Shown piece after piece: positions 35,345-44,280 of a stretch of 56,588 bases of DNA. The translations under genes and the position numbers were made by a program. The DNA comes from Lachnospiraceae bacterium (GTDB taxonomy: Bacteria > Bacillota > Clostridia > Lachnospirales > Lachnospiraceae): NCBI GenBank assembly GCA_024696825.1, contig JAILGL010000106.1, positions 1-56,588 of the forward strand, in the 5' to 3' direction. Below the pieces are notes generated by a model. That model had not been told where the DNA came from. It searched no databases and was given only the letters and a program-made list of their open reading frames with translations. Position 1 is the first letter of the stretch; the number at the start of each line of letters is the position of its first letter.

Positions 35345-35995
35345 TTAAATTAAAAAAGGATTATTAACCTTTTCAAAGCCTATATCTGTATTCTCTCCAT
35401 GTCCAGGAAGTACTAAGGTATTATCAGGAAGCACAAAAAGCTTTTCCTTAACTGACCTTACTAATTTAGACATACTTCCACCTGCAAAATCAGTTCTTCC
35501 GACTGAACCATAGAACAATGTATCTCCCGCAAGTAAAACTCCTGCCTCCTCAATATAGAAGCACATTCCCCCTGCCGTATGACCAGGTGTACTTAAGGCC
35601 TTAATCTTCGTTCCAAGAATCTCCACTATGTCGTCATCATTAAGATACACATCACCCTTTACAATTACGCTTTTACCAAGTTCCTGAAGGGTATAATTCA
35701 TATTAATATCCGTAAATGTTTCTCTTTCAAGCTCAGGTAAATATATCTTTGCGTTGTATTTCACCTTTACCTCAGTAACACAACCAATGTGGTCAAAATG
35801 CCCATGGGTAAGAAAGATTCCAACAGGCTTAAGAGAATTATCACTGACAAACTTGAATATTCTTTCAGCGTCAAAGCCCGGATCTACTATGATAGCTTCC
35901 TTTGTAGTATCGTTAAATACTATATAACAGTTAGTCATCATATAACCAACAGGCATCTTTTTTATTCTAATATCTATATTTGAATTATTACTCAT
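35345..35995 (-). CDS. MBL-fold metallohydrolase (glyoxalase II-like)
   Basis: A 216-residue zinc hydrolase. The metal motif is FLTHGHFDHIG; further ligands lie in LSTPGHTAGGMCFYIEE and LLAGDTLFYGSVGRTDF, and the late His is in LVLPGHGENT. This composition matches the hydroxyacylglutathione hydrolase-like group; the physiological thioester in a bacterium of this type is unknown. The start is ATG 35995, with AAAGGAG 5 nt upstream; an in-frame ATG at 36016 lies upstream of the Shine-Dalgarno site. Confidence 0.9.
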   Translation of the reverse strand: MSNNSNIDIRIKKMPVGYMMTNCYIVFNDTTKEAIIVDPGFDAERIFKFVSDNSLKPVGIFLTHGHFDHIGCVTEVKVKYNAKIYLPELERETFTDINMNYTLQELGKSVIVKGDVYLNDDDIVEILGTKIKALSTPGHTAGGMCFYIEEAGVLLAGDTLFYGSVGRTDFAGGSMSKLVRSVKEKLFVLPDNTLVLPGHGENTDIGFEKVNNPFLI

Positions 35996-36015
35996 ATAAA
36001 CTCCTTTATATCCCA

Positions 36016-38331
36016 TTAACTCCTTGAACGCTGAATATCCTTGACACTTTCTACCTGACGAATCTTTCTGACTATCTCATCAAGTGCATCTCTACTCTTA
36101 ATCTTAAACTTAACCTTAATGGTAGCAGTTCCCTGCTTGTTAGTATTGGTATTAATGGAAATAATATCAATGTCATTTTCAGTAAAAAGTCTTGTAAGGT
36201 CCATAAGAATGCCTTTTCTATTATTAGCATATATAATAATTTCTGTATAATAGAGTTCATCCTTAATCTCATTTTTATCACTTAACTGCCACTCTGCAGG
36301 TATAACTCTCTGTCTCTCAAAGTCGTCCAGATTCATAAGATTGATGCAGTCTGTTCTATGAATGGAAACGCCTCTTCCACGGGTTACATAACCCACTATC
36401 TCATCTCCGGGAACAGGTGAACAGCATCTTGAAAATCTTACTGAAATATCATCTAATCCTGCAACTACGATACCACTCTTAGACTTAACCATGGCAGTAC
36501 GTACAATGTCAGTATTCTGAGCCTTTTCCTCCACTGCTGCAAGAATATCCTCATCAGTGGTGCGAACAGGATTTAATTTATTATAAGAATCTACTAGCTT
36601 ATTAAAGACCTGACCTTCCTTTAAGCCGCCATGACCTATGGCCGCAAGTACAGAATCCCAGTCCTTAAAGCCATATTTCTTAAGACAGGCCTCCTGATAT
36701 TCAGGCTTAAGATACTCAGAAGCATCTAAATTCTGAGACTTTGCATAGTTTAGAATAAGCTCCTTACCATGTATGATATTCTCTTCCTTATTCTGCTTTC
36801 TAAACCACTGATTAATCTTATTCTTAGCCTGTGCACTCTTAACTAAAGAAAGCCAGTCACGACTTGGTCCCTTAGAGTTCTGAGAAGTAATAATCTCAAC
36901 TCTGTCACCATTTTTCAATGAATAATCTATATTTACAAGGTTTCCATTAACCTTGGCTCCAACCATACGGTTACCTATGGCACTGTGAACCGAATATGCA
37001 AAATCTATCGGTGTCGAGCCAAATGGTAGGTTTTTAACATCTCCATCCTTGGTAAAACAGTAAACTCTGTCAGAGAAAAGATCTAAGTCACTCTTTAAAA
37101 GAGATAAGAATTCCTTATTATCTGACATGTCCTGCTGCCACTCAAGAATCTGACGAAGCCAGGCCATTTTTTCCTCTTCGTTATTAGCTGTATTAACACC
37201 ATGCTGATTAGCCTTATATTTCCAATGGGCTGCGATACCGAATTCAGCTACCCTGTGCATTTCATAGGTTCTAATCTGTATCTCAAATGGTCTTCCATCC
37301 GGACCTATAATGGTGGTATGGAGAGACTGATAATTATTAGGCTTAGGCATGGCTATATAATCCTTAAACCTTCCCGGAATAGGCTTATACATTTCATGAA
37401 TAACACCCAGTGCTGAATAACAGTCACTCACTGTGTTTACGATAATTCGAACTGCAAATAGGTCATAAATCTGATCCAAATGCTTATCCTGAGTAACCAT
37501 TTTCTTATATATACTAAATAAATGCTTCGCTCTTCCATCGATTGTTGCATCTATATTAGCCTTTTCTATATATTCCTTAACCTCACGCATGATGTTACGG
37601 ATATATTTTTCTCTTTCTGCTTTATTCTCATTTAAGCTGTGAACTAACTCATTATATTTCTCAGGCTCTAAGTATCTGAAGGCCAGATCATCTAACTCGA
37701 CCTTAACCTTGGAAATACCAAGCCTGTCAGCTATTGGAGAATATATTTCCATGGTTTCAGTGGACTTCTCACGCTGCTTATGAGGAGGCTGAAACTGCAT
37801 AGTACGCTGATTATGGAGTCTGTCGGCAAGCTTTATAATAATAACTCTTATGTCCTTTGCCATGGCGAGAAACATTTTTCTAAGATTCTCTGCCTGAACC
37901 TCTACCTTATCGGATACAAAGTTAATCTGAGTAAGCTTTGTAACACCATCCACCAGAAGTGAAACCTCTTCACCAAACATTTCAGTAATGTCTTCACTGG
38001 TATAATCAGTATCCTCCACAACGTCATGAAGCATACCTGCTATGATGGTTTCCATATCCATTTTAAGCTCAGCAAGAATTATACATACACATAAAGGATG
38101 TATGATGTAAGGCTCACCGGACTTACGTTTCTGGTCCTTATGAGCGTCATCTGCCAGCTTATAGGCCTTTTCTATAAGACTTAAATCATCAGAGGGATGG
38201 TAAGACTTTATCATCTCTATGAGCTTTGCATATAGTTTATCAGGATCCGTAAAATCTTTGTGAGACGTACTTGTAGCAAGCTCGCCGTTATCGATAAGCT
38301 CCGGATCATGTTTAACCTTATATATATCCAT
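36016..38331 (-). CDS. rel: bifunctional (p)ppGpp synthetase/hydrolase
   Basis: A 771-residue RSH enzyme that makes and degrades the stringent-response alarmone. The hydrolase HD region includes MLHDVVEDTDYTSEDI and KLADRLHNQRTMQ. The synthetase region has GRAKHLFSIYKKM and KPNNYQSLHTTIIGPDGRPF. A TGS domain (VYCFTKDGDVKNLPFGSTPI) and a C-terminal ACT domain (IIIYANNRKGILMDLTRL) follow. Both active sites look intact. The start is ATG 38331, with GGAGGAG upstream. It heads the cluster rel-MBL-hemZ-HD-GYP. Confidence 0.96.
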   Translation of the reverse strand: MDIYKVKHDPELIDNGELATSTSHKDFTDPDKLYAKLIEMIKSYHPSDDLSLIEKAYKLADDAHKDQKRKSGEPYIIHPLCVCIILAELKMDMETIIAGMLHDVVEDTDYTSEDITEMFGEEVSLLVDGVTKLTQINFVSDKVEVQAENLRKMFLAMAKDIRVIIIKLADRLHNQRTMQFQPPHKQREKSTETMEIYSPIADRLGISKVKVELDDLAFRYLEPEKYNELVHSLNENKAEREKYIRNIMREVKEYIEKANIDATIDGRAKHLFSIYKKMVTQDKHLDQIYDLFAVRIIVNTVSDCYSALGVIHEMYKPIPGRFKDYIAMPKPNNYQSLHTTIIGPDGRPFEIQIRTYEMHRVAEFGIAAHWKYKANQHGVNTANNEEEKMAWLRQILEWQQDMSDNKEFLSLLKSDLDLFSDRVYCFTKDGDVKNLPFGSTPIDFAYSVHSAIGNRMVGAKVNGNLVNIDYSLKNGDRVEIITSQNSKGPSRDWLSLVKSAQAKNKINQWFRKQNKEENIIHGKELILNYAKSQNLDASEYLKPEYQEACLKKYGFKDWDSVLAAIGHGGLKEGQVFNKLVDSYNKLNPVRTTDEDILAAVEEKAQNTDIVRTAMVKSKSGIVVAGLDDISVRFSRCCSPVPGDEIVGYVTRGRGVSIHRTDCINLMNLDDFERQRVIPAEWQLSDKNEIKDELYYTEIIIYANNRKGILMDLTRLFTENDIDIISINTNTNKQGTATIKVKFKIKSRDALDEIVRKIRQVESVKDIQRSRS

Positions 38332-38414
38332 AAAAGTCTCCTCCTCTCTTCATACTAAGCATTTATAGTGCCTTAAGCTTCTTTAATCCGATTAAAACCA
38401 TAAATAAATATAAT

Positions 38415-38582
38415 TTAAGGCTCTATCTCATCTAAAAGCTCCATAAGTGCATCAAATTCCTCAGAGGTAATATATTCATCCTCAAATTTATCGGTGATTA
38501 TCTCCTCTAATTCATCCCATACATACTTAGATTTATTTGTTTTTAACTTTGTAATTTCTTCCTTTAATTCATCAAATACCAT
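38415..38582 (-). CDS. small acidic protein, unknown
   Basis: A 55-residue open frame below usual length cutoffs. It starts at ATG 38582, just 3 nt after the stop of the TagB/TagF-like gene. The translation (MVFDELKEEITKLKTNKSKY at the start, ALMELLDEIEP at the end) is acidic, helical and low in rare residues, as in real small proteins. The Shine-Dalgarno site is weak (GGGATAAG), so translational coupling to the upstream gene is likely. I do not recognise a family. It could be a small regulator or a short conserved partner of the polymer locus. Confidence 0.55.
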   Translation of the reverse strand: MVFDELKEEITKLKTNKSKYVWDELEEIITDKFEDEYITSEEFDALMELLDEIEP

Positions 38583-38585
38583 ATC

Positions 38586-39728
38586 TTATCCCAATCTGCC
38601 ATCAAGAATATACGAAATTATAACACGACCAACGTTTTGTTGTCCACGCTTGCAATAAAAAAAGTTTTTAAGGCTCTCTCTATCCTCTTCTTCGTATGCA
38701 TCCTGCTCTTCAAAATATTTTTCTATTTCTTCCATAAACTCTGACTTGGTAGTTGCCTTATTACCAGGAGTTACGGCATTATAGTCAAAGTACATTTCTC
38801 TGTCATTTTTAAGATAATCTTCTAAATCATAGCAATAAAACAAAAGTGGTTTATTAAGTAAAAGATAATCTATATAAATGCTTGAATAATCAGTAATAAG
38901 AAGCTTTGCCTCCATAATAAGCTCCTGAATATCATAGGCACCCTGAGTAATATCAAAAATCCTCTTATATTTTGAAAGATTTGTAATCTCTTCCCTGTGA
39001 TAAAAATGCTTCTTAATCATGAAATAATAATCATTTTCCTCAAGGAATTTTTCAAGCTTATCCAGTGGAAATATTTTCTGAATATTAATCTCCACCTCTC
39101 CCTCTTTTCTATGAGTCGGACAATATAAAATAATCTTTTTACCAGGAAAATTTTCTCTAGCCTTTCCTTCAAAGAACACATCATTTCTAGGCTGTCCAAG
39201 GGTTAATATATTTTCTCTTTTAGTTCTAAAAGCACTCATGTAAATGTCTGTAAAATTCTCACTTGGTGCCACATAATAAATCTTTTTATAAGGCAAATAT
39301 TTAAAGAATCTTTTCAGCTTCTGTAGGGGGCTGTCATGATTAACCTCATAATTATTATCAAAGGCTATTTTCTTAAGAGGTATACCATGCCATAAATCTA
39401 TTATAACTGCCCCTCCAAGATACTCATGCTCTACATCTGAGATACCATTAGAAACCACTGCAAAGCCTGCTTTTTTATGTATTTTCTTAGATTTCTTACT
39501 GCCAAACATACATACATTAAGGCCCTGTTTCTTTAATTCCCTGTAGATTTCCTTACTCTTAGTAACCCAGTAACAGGTAAGTTCCTCATACTCTGAAGCC
39601 TCCAAAAAAAGCTGCATGGAGTTATCGGTAAATCTTTCTCCAAGCCAGGCACCAAAAACTATAACGTCCCTTCTCCTTGGCAAAAATTTATAAGCAAACA
39701 TTCTAAGATATTTAAATAATTTACCCAT
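38586..39728 (-). CDS. CDP-glycerol glycerophosphotransferase family protein (TagB/TagF-like)
   Basis: A 380-residue peripheral membrane enzyme of the Glyphos_transf family, about the length of TagB primase. Motifs visible are LWHGIPLKKIAFDNN (near residue 120), KKIILYCPTHRKEGEVEINI, KLLITDYSSIYIDYLLLNKP (near 280) and LLFYCYDLEDYLKNDREMYF. A basic, amphipathic N-terminus (MGKLFKYLRMFAYKFLPRRR) fits membrane association. It would transfer glycerol phosphate or a related polyol phosphate onto a lipid-linked acceptor. The start is ATG 39728, 4 nt after AGGAGGG. Confidence 0.87.
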   Translation of the reverse strand: MGKLFKYLRMFAYKFLPRRRDVIVFGAWLGERFTDNSMQLFLEASEYEELTCYWVTKSKEIYRELKKQGLNVCMFGSKKSKKIHKKAGFAVVSNGISDVEHEYLGGAVIIDLWHGIPLKKIAFDNNYEVNHDSPLQKLKRFFKYLPYKKIYYVAPSENFTDIYMSAFRTKRENILTLGQPRNDVFFEGKARENFPGKKIILYCPTHRKEGEVEINIQKIFPLDKLEKFLEENDYYFMIKKHFYHREEITNLSKYKRIFDITQGAYDIQELIMEAKLLITDYSSIYIDYLLLNKPLLFYCYDLEDYLKNDREMYFDYNAVTPGNKATTKSEFMEEIEKYFEEQDAYEEEDRESLKNFFYCKRGQQNVGRVIISYILDGRLG

Positions 39729-39786
39729 TTGCCCTCCTAACTGTATCTGCCTTAATTAGGAATATAATCCCAAATATGCACAGATA

Positions 39787-40776
39787 CTACGAATACATCA
39801 TTTGCATAATTCTTCTTATAAATCCTTTTTTGTAAACCTTATGACTTGCAAAAAAGTTCTTTCTCTTAAATGAACTGCTGTCCTTTAGTTCACCATAAGC
39901 CCTTATAAATCTTAGTTTTCTAATAACTATTTCATCTGTAGGTCCTTTAACCATGTAAGAAAAACAATTATAAAAATATTCAGCCTGAATATAGGATTCT
40001 TCCATCTGAGCTCTATAAATGCTTTTCCCCTCTTTTAATCTCTTTAAAAGTCTTATAACGGAATGAGCTCCCTTTGCTCCTACAGAGTTATCACTATGCT
40101 GTCTGTAACTAACTAAAGCCTTATCTATAAAATACATTTCACCAAAAACCTTGGCATAGATTGCAAGAAAATAATCATGCATAATTATCTTATCACTATC
40201 CTTATTTAAAGCCTCATAAATACCCTTTAAAAGAGCCTTATTAACAAGCATTGCACAGCCTGTTACATTGTTTTGCACTATAAGCTTTCTAAGGCCAATG
40301 TTTTTATAAAGATTAGCATATTCAAACATGGACTCGGCTATGGTTTCAAGCTTTTCATCCACCACGCGTAAATCACTGTGAATAAGAATTGGTTTGGATA
40401 AAACCTCTTCTTCAGAAGTCTTACTAATAAGCTTATCTATAAACTTATCAAACTCACTTATTTTATCCTCATGCCAGTAATCGTCCTGATCTGCCGTAAA
40501 TACATATTCTATACTATCTTCCTTAGCAGCATATTTTAAAAGCTCTATAAAATTTTTCTTAGCACTTTTGGTACCGGGATTATTAACCTTAACTGTAATT
40601 TCATTAGAAACATTTTTCTTAAATTCATTAATAATATTTACAGTTTCATCGGTGCTTTCATCGTCAAATACTACTAAATCCCAGTTAGTATAGCTTTGAT
40701 TTTTAAGGGAATCAAGAAACTCTTTTATGTATTTTTCACCATTATAGGTTGCAAGTAAAATCGTATATTTTCTCAC
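39787..40776 (-). CDS. glycosyltransferase family 2
   Basis: A 329-residue GT-A fold glycosyltransferase. The N-terminal motif is ILLATYNGEKYIKEFLDSLK, with nucleotide-binding FDDESTDETV and metal-binding TADQDDYW. Rhamnosyltransferase-like enzymes of cell-wall polysaccharide synthesis look like this. The start is GTG 40776, overlapping the stop of the upstream 5'-nucleotidase gene as GTGA, with GAGGG 7 nt upstream. Sugar and acceptor are unknown; the context suggests teichoic acid linkage or a surface polysaccharide. Confidence 0.88.
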   Translation of the reverse strand: MRKYTILLATYNGEKYIKEFLDSLKNQSYTNWDLVVFDDESTDETVNIINEFKKNVSNEITVKVNNPGTKSAKKNFIELLKYAAKEDSIEYVFTADQDDYWHEDKISEFDKFIDKLISKTSEEEVLSKPILIHSDLRVVDEKLETIAESMFEYANLYKNIGLRKLIVQNNVTGCAMLVNKALLKGIYEALNKDSDKIIMHDYFLAIYAKVFGEMYFIDKALVSYRQHSDNSVGAKGAHSVIRLLKRLKEGKSIYRAQMEESYIQAEYFYNCFSYMVKGPTDEIVIRKLRFIRAYGELKDSSSFKRKNFFASHKVYKKGFIRRIMQMMYS

Positions 40777-43700
40777 ACAACCACCCTCTTTCTGGCGCTT
40801 TGCAGGGTTTTACCGCTTCTTACAAATGCATAGACCACCTGTTTTTTCTTAAGCTTTTTCTTAATATTAACAGTAAAACTTCCATCGCTCTTACTAAGCA
40901 CTGTATAACCCTTTCCTGCTACATTTAAGAATATTCTTGCCTTTCCATAGCTGTATTCACCCTTAATGACCTTGGATTTATTCTTGAGCTTTTTAAGGGT
41001 TATATTGCCATCTCTATATTCCTCAGCAGTATCTAATAATTTCTTTACTGTAACAGAGGTAGTCTTACCACATTTAACCTTACCGGAAAGCTTCTGAGAG
41101 CCAAATATCTTTAAAACCTTTCCAGCTTTATGACCACAGGTTTTAACGGCAAACTTTCCATTTTCATCAGCAAGACCCAAGTAGGTTTTATTACCCACCT
41201 TAACATTTACAGTTACTCCTGTTCCATCGTTAACAGTACCAAAGACATATCTTTCCATGTCATAAACCTCATAGATTACAGGCTTATTAGGAGCTACCTT
41301 TTTAACGGTTTTCTTGCTGGCTCTGCTGACTCTTCCAAGCTTATCCACTGTAAACACCTTAACCTTAACACCCTTGTCCTGAACAGGAATTGTAATCTTA
41401 AAAACACCCTTGGAGGATACAGTAATCTTAGTCTTTATCATCTTAAGCTTGGAATTATACTTCTTACATTTGGTATAGGTCTCCGGTGATGACTTGTCTA
41501 CATAAACATCTCCATCTACAAGAGCATATACCCCCTGTTTTTTATCATTGGTATTACCCTTTATTACAGTAGCTGTATTTTTCACCTTATTAACAGTTGG
41601 GCAGTTAGGACCTGCACGCTTTACAACCACCTTAACCTTTTTACTGGTTCTTCCATACTTATCTGTAACATAGACATATATTTTTTTCTTAGCATTTTGA
41701 ACAGGAATTGTAACTGAATAATTACCATCCGTTCCAACTGTTCCCGTATAGAGAGCAGAATCAATTTTTACTACTGCAGTAAGTCCCGGATAAGCAGTTC
41801 CCTTAACAACCACTGCATTATTCTTAACCTTTTTAACCGTAGGCTTTGTAAGAGAACCGGTTATATAATTAATTACAGGATGCTTTACAACACATTTATT
41901 ACCAAAGCTGTCCTCAGCATAAAATGTATATATACCGTTACTCTTTACCGTAATACTGTTACCGGAAACTACAGTGGCAGTTTTCCATATACTGTCATCC
42001 TTATCATAGTCTCCATAAGCGTATTTAAGGTTCTTTAAACCTGATCTGTCATGGACCGATATATTTATGGTTATAGGGAGATTGGTATCCTCATAATTAG
42101 ACTGAGCTAAAACAATGTTAGGAGCCACCTTATCTTCATCATAATTATCCACAGTATTTCTGCAGTTATAATAGATAAACTCTCCCGTTCTTCCATAGAC
42201 ACTACGCACAAACTCCTTATTAAACGCTATATCTTCAGAATTATATCCCGTTTTTAAAATGTAATTATAATTGTCAGGAAGTAAAACCCTGTACTCATCA
42301 TTTTCATTTATAGAAATATCTCCAAGATGAGCACGATACTTAAGATACTTTATAACCTCTTCCTGCATTATAAGATGAGATTTGGAAATAACATTATCTG
42401 TAATACCGGTTGTAGCCTCAGTTTTAATGGCAGATGAGAATTTCTCGCAAACAAGGGCGATATAATCAGTATCTACCATAGCTTTGCCATTAATTGTAAG
42501 AGACTTTACTCTATAAGTATCATTTATCTTATTACCATAATAATCATATCTAGGGGCAACAGTAGGGTCTATACTATATTCCACTCCTCCTGCCTTAAAG
42601 AATTTATTCAAATTATCCAGCCATTCATTACTTATAAGACTTTGACCGGAATCAGAATTTACATACTCATTAATGATAATATCATCAAACTCATCTACAG
42701 TACTGTCACCAATTTTTTCATACATGGAAGCACTCCACTCAAGCCACTCTCTAAACTGAGCCACAGTAACCTTGTAAATGTATGCATAACGGTGATAGTT
42801 GGTAAATGCATCGATATTACCATTCTTAATTTTTCCTTCGATATCAGCGTAATTTCCACCACCGGAGGAACCGAATTTATTATATCTTGTCATGGAAACT
42901 ATAGGTAAATCTTTATACTCAGAATCCTCTGTTCTAAGAAGAGACATGGCATAGGCTATCTGAGTATCATTAACAGCCTGCATAATAGGGTCTGATTCAA
43001 GAGAACCAAAATAGTTAGTCCATCTTTTATTATTAGCTTTTCCAATATTTCCTATCTGACCTTCACAGTAGTTTCTAAGCTCGGAATCCCAGGCAGACAT
43101 GGTCTGAGATATTCCCTCATTAGCTATGGTATCAGTCTTAACATCCTTAAACTCATAGTCAGAGCCCACTAAAGAAACCTTTCCGTTATCTCCAATGTCG
43201 AATTTTAAGTCAGTAACACCAAGATTTCTGCAGCTGTCTCTAATCATCATAAGTCTTTTACCATTTACAAGACCTGTTTTCTTATCTACTCCTGAAAGAG
43301 AATACTCAGCCGCTGAGGTATCTGTATTAGGAAATTGTATATGCTGATGACCTGCCAGTACCAAGTCTATTCCATCAACCTTAGTAAGAGCATAGGCACA
43401 ATTCGCACTTCTTGCTGTTGGATTTTCGGTACCAAACCCTGAATGGGCAAGAGCTATAATTATATCGGCACCTGAATTTTTTAGAAGCTTTACCTGCGCT
43501 GTTGCATTGGTGATAATATCCTCAGTCTTAACCTCATCCTTAAAGCTTTCAGTTCTGGTAGAAAGAGAAGGCACGGTTTCACCAATGATACCCACCTTCA
43601 CCTTTACCTCCTCACCGTCCTTGGTTTTAAGGGTTTTGGTTATGATTTTATTATCTGCACCTATGGCACAGGTTCCATTATAAACTGAATCCACATTACT

Positions 43701-44228
43701 AAGAACCACCTTTTCAGTAAGAGAAGTCTGAGAAAGCTGGTTTACTATGTAATCGTAGCCATAATCAAAGTCATGATTTCCAAGAGTGATGGCATCATAA
43801 TTAATCTGCTTAATCGCCTTAAAAACAGGCTGTATAGCAGATTGATTTGCTGAATATATATAATCAGACGTAAAGTCCATAATACTGTCGCCTAAGTCAA
43901 AGGTAAGGCTTTCTCCCTCAGGTACCTCACCCTTGGCATCATCTATAAGAGTTGCAACCTTGTTATATCCTCTGTCTACAAAGCTTGCAGTCTGATAATC
44001 ATAATTAATAACCTGACCATGAATATCAGTTGTAAATATAACTCTAAGACTCAAATCTGATTCTATTTCTTCTTCAACTGCAGAACCACTGGCGGTAAGG
44101 GAAGTATCCTTAACCACTTCCTCTGCAGCAAGCACTTTACTTGTATTACCAGGTGTACCAAGGGTACTAAATCCCGAAAAAACCAATGATACACATAATG
44201 ACAATGCAGCAAATCTCTTAAATCTCAT
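40773..44228 (-). CDS. secreted 5'-nucleotidase/metallophosphatase with Lys-rich Ig-like repeats
   Basis: A 1151-residue exported protein. The signal peptide covers residues 1-35 (cleavage near VLA-AEE). The metallophosphatase domain has FTTDIHGQVINYDY, LGNHDFDYGYDYI, ALAHSGFG and GHQHIQFP. The 5'-nucleotidase C-terminal domain follows (about 400-650). The last 400 residues contain about four Big-like repeats with the pattern PTVKKVKNNAVVVKGTA, strongly basic. There is no LPXTG or obvious anchor, so retention by anionic wall polymers is likely. Substrates could be extracellular nucleotides or nucleotide sugars. The start is ATG 44228, with AAAGGAG about 12 nt upstream. Confidence 0.9.
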   Translation of the reverse strand: MRFKRFAALSLCVSLVFSGFSTLGTPGNTSKVLAAEEVVKDTSLTASGSAVEEEIESDLSLRVIFTTDIHGQVINYDYQTASFVDRGYNKVATLIDDAKGEVPEGESLTFDLGDSIMDFTSDYIYSANQSAIQPVFKAIKQINYDAITLGNHDFDYGYDYIVNQLSQTSLTEKVVLSNVDSVYNGTCAIGADNKIITKTLKTKDGEEVKVKVGIIGETVPSLSTRTESFKDEVKTEDIITNATAQVKLLKNSGADIIIALAHSGFGTENPTARSANCAYALTKVDGIDLVLAGHQHIQFPNTDTSAAEYSLSGVDKKTGLVNGKRLMMIRDSCRNLGVTDLKFDIGDNGKVSLVGSDYEFKDVKTDTIANEGISQTMSAWDSELRNYCEGQIGNIGKANNKRWTNYFGSLESDPIMQAVNDTQIAYAMSLLRTEDSEYKDLPIVSMTRYNKFGSSGGGNYADIEGKIKNGNIDAFTNYHRYAYIYKVTVAQFREWLEWSASMYEKIGDSTVDEFDDIIINEYVNSDSGQSLISNEWLDNLNKFFKAGGVEYSIDPTVAPRYDYYGNKINDTYRVKSLTINGKAMVDTDYIALVCEKFSSAIKTEATTGITDNVISKSHLIMQEEVIKYLKYRAHLGDISINENDEYRVLLPDNYNYILKTGYNSEDIAFNKEFVRSVYGRTGEFIYYNCRNTVDNYDEDKVAPNIVLAQSNYEDTNLPITINISVHDRSGLKNLKYAYGDYDKDDSIWKTATVVSGNSITVKSNGIYTFYAEDSFGNKCVVKHPVINYITGSLTKPTVKKVKNNAVVVKGTAYPGLTAVVKIDSALYTGTVGTDGNYSVTIPVQNAKKKIYVYVTDKYGRTSKKVKVVVKRAGPNCPTVNKVKNTATVIKGNTNDKKQGVYALVDGDVYVDKSSPETYTKCKKYNSKLKMIKTKITVSSKGVFKITIPVQDKGVKVKVFTVDKLGRVSRASKKTVKKVAPNKPVIYEVYDMERYVFGTVNDGTGVTVNVKVGNKTYLGLADENGKFAVKTCGHKAGKVLKIFGSQKLSGKVKCGKTTSVTVKKLLDTAEEYRDGNITLKKLKNKSKVIKGEYSYGKARIFLNVAGKGYTVLSKSDGSFTVNIKKKLKKKQVVYAFVRSGKTLQSARKRVVV

Positions 44229-44280
44229 AATGTGTTTTCACTCCTTTAAACCTAAACCTAATATAACTAAATGTTTTGTA

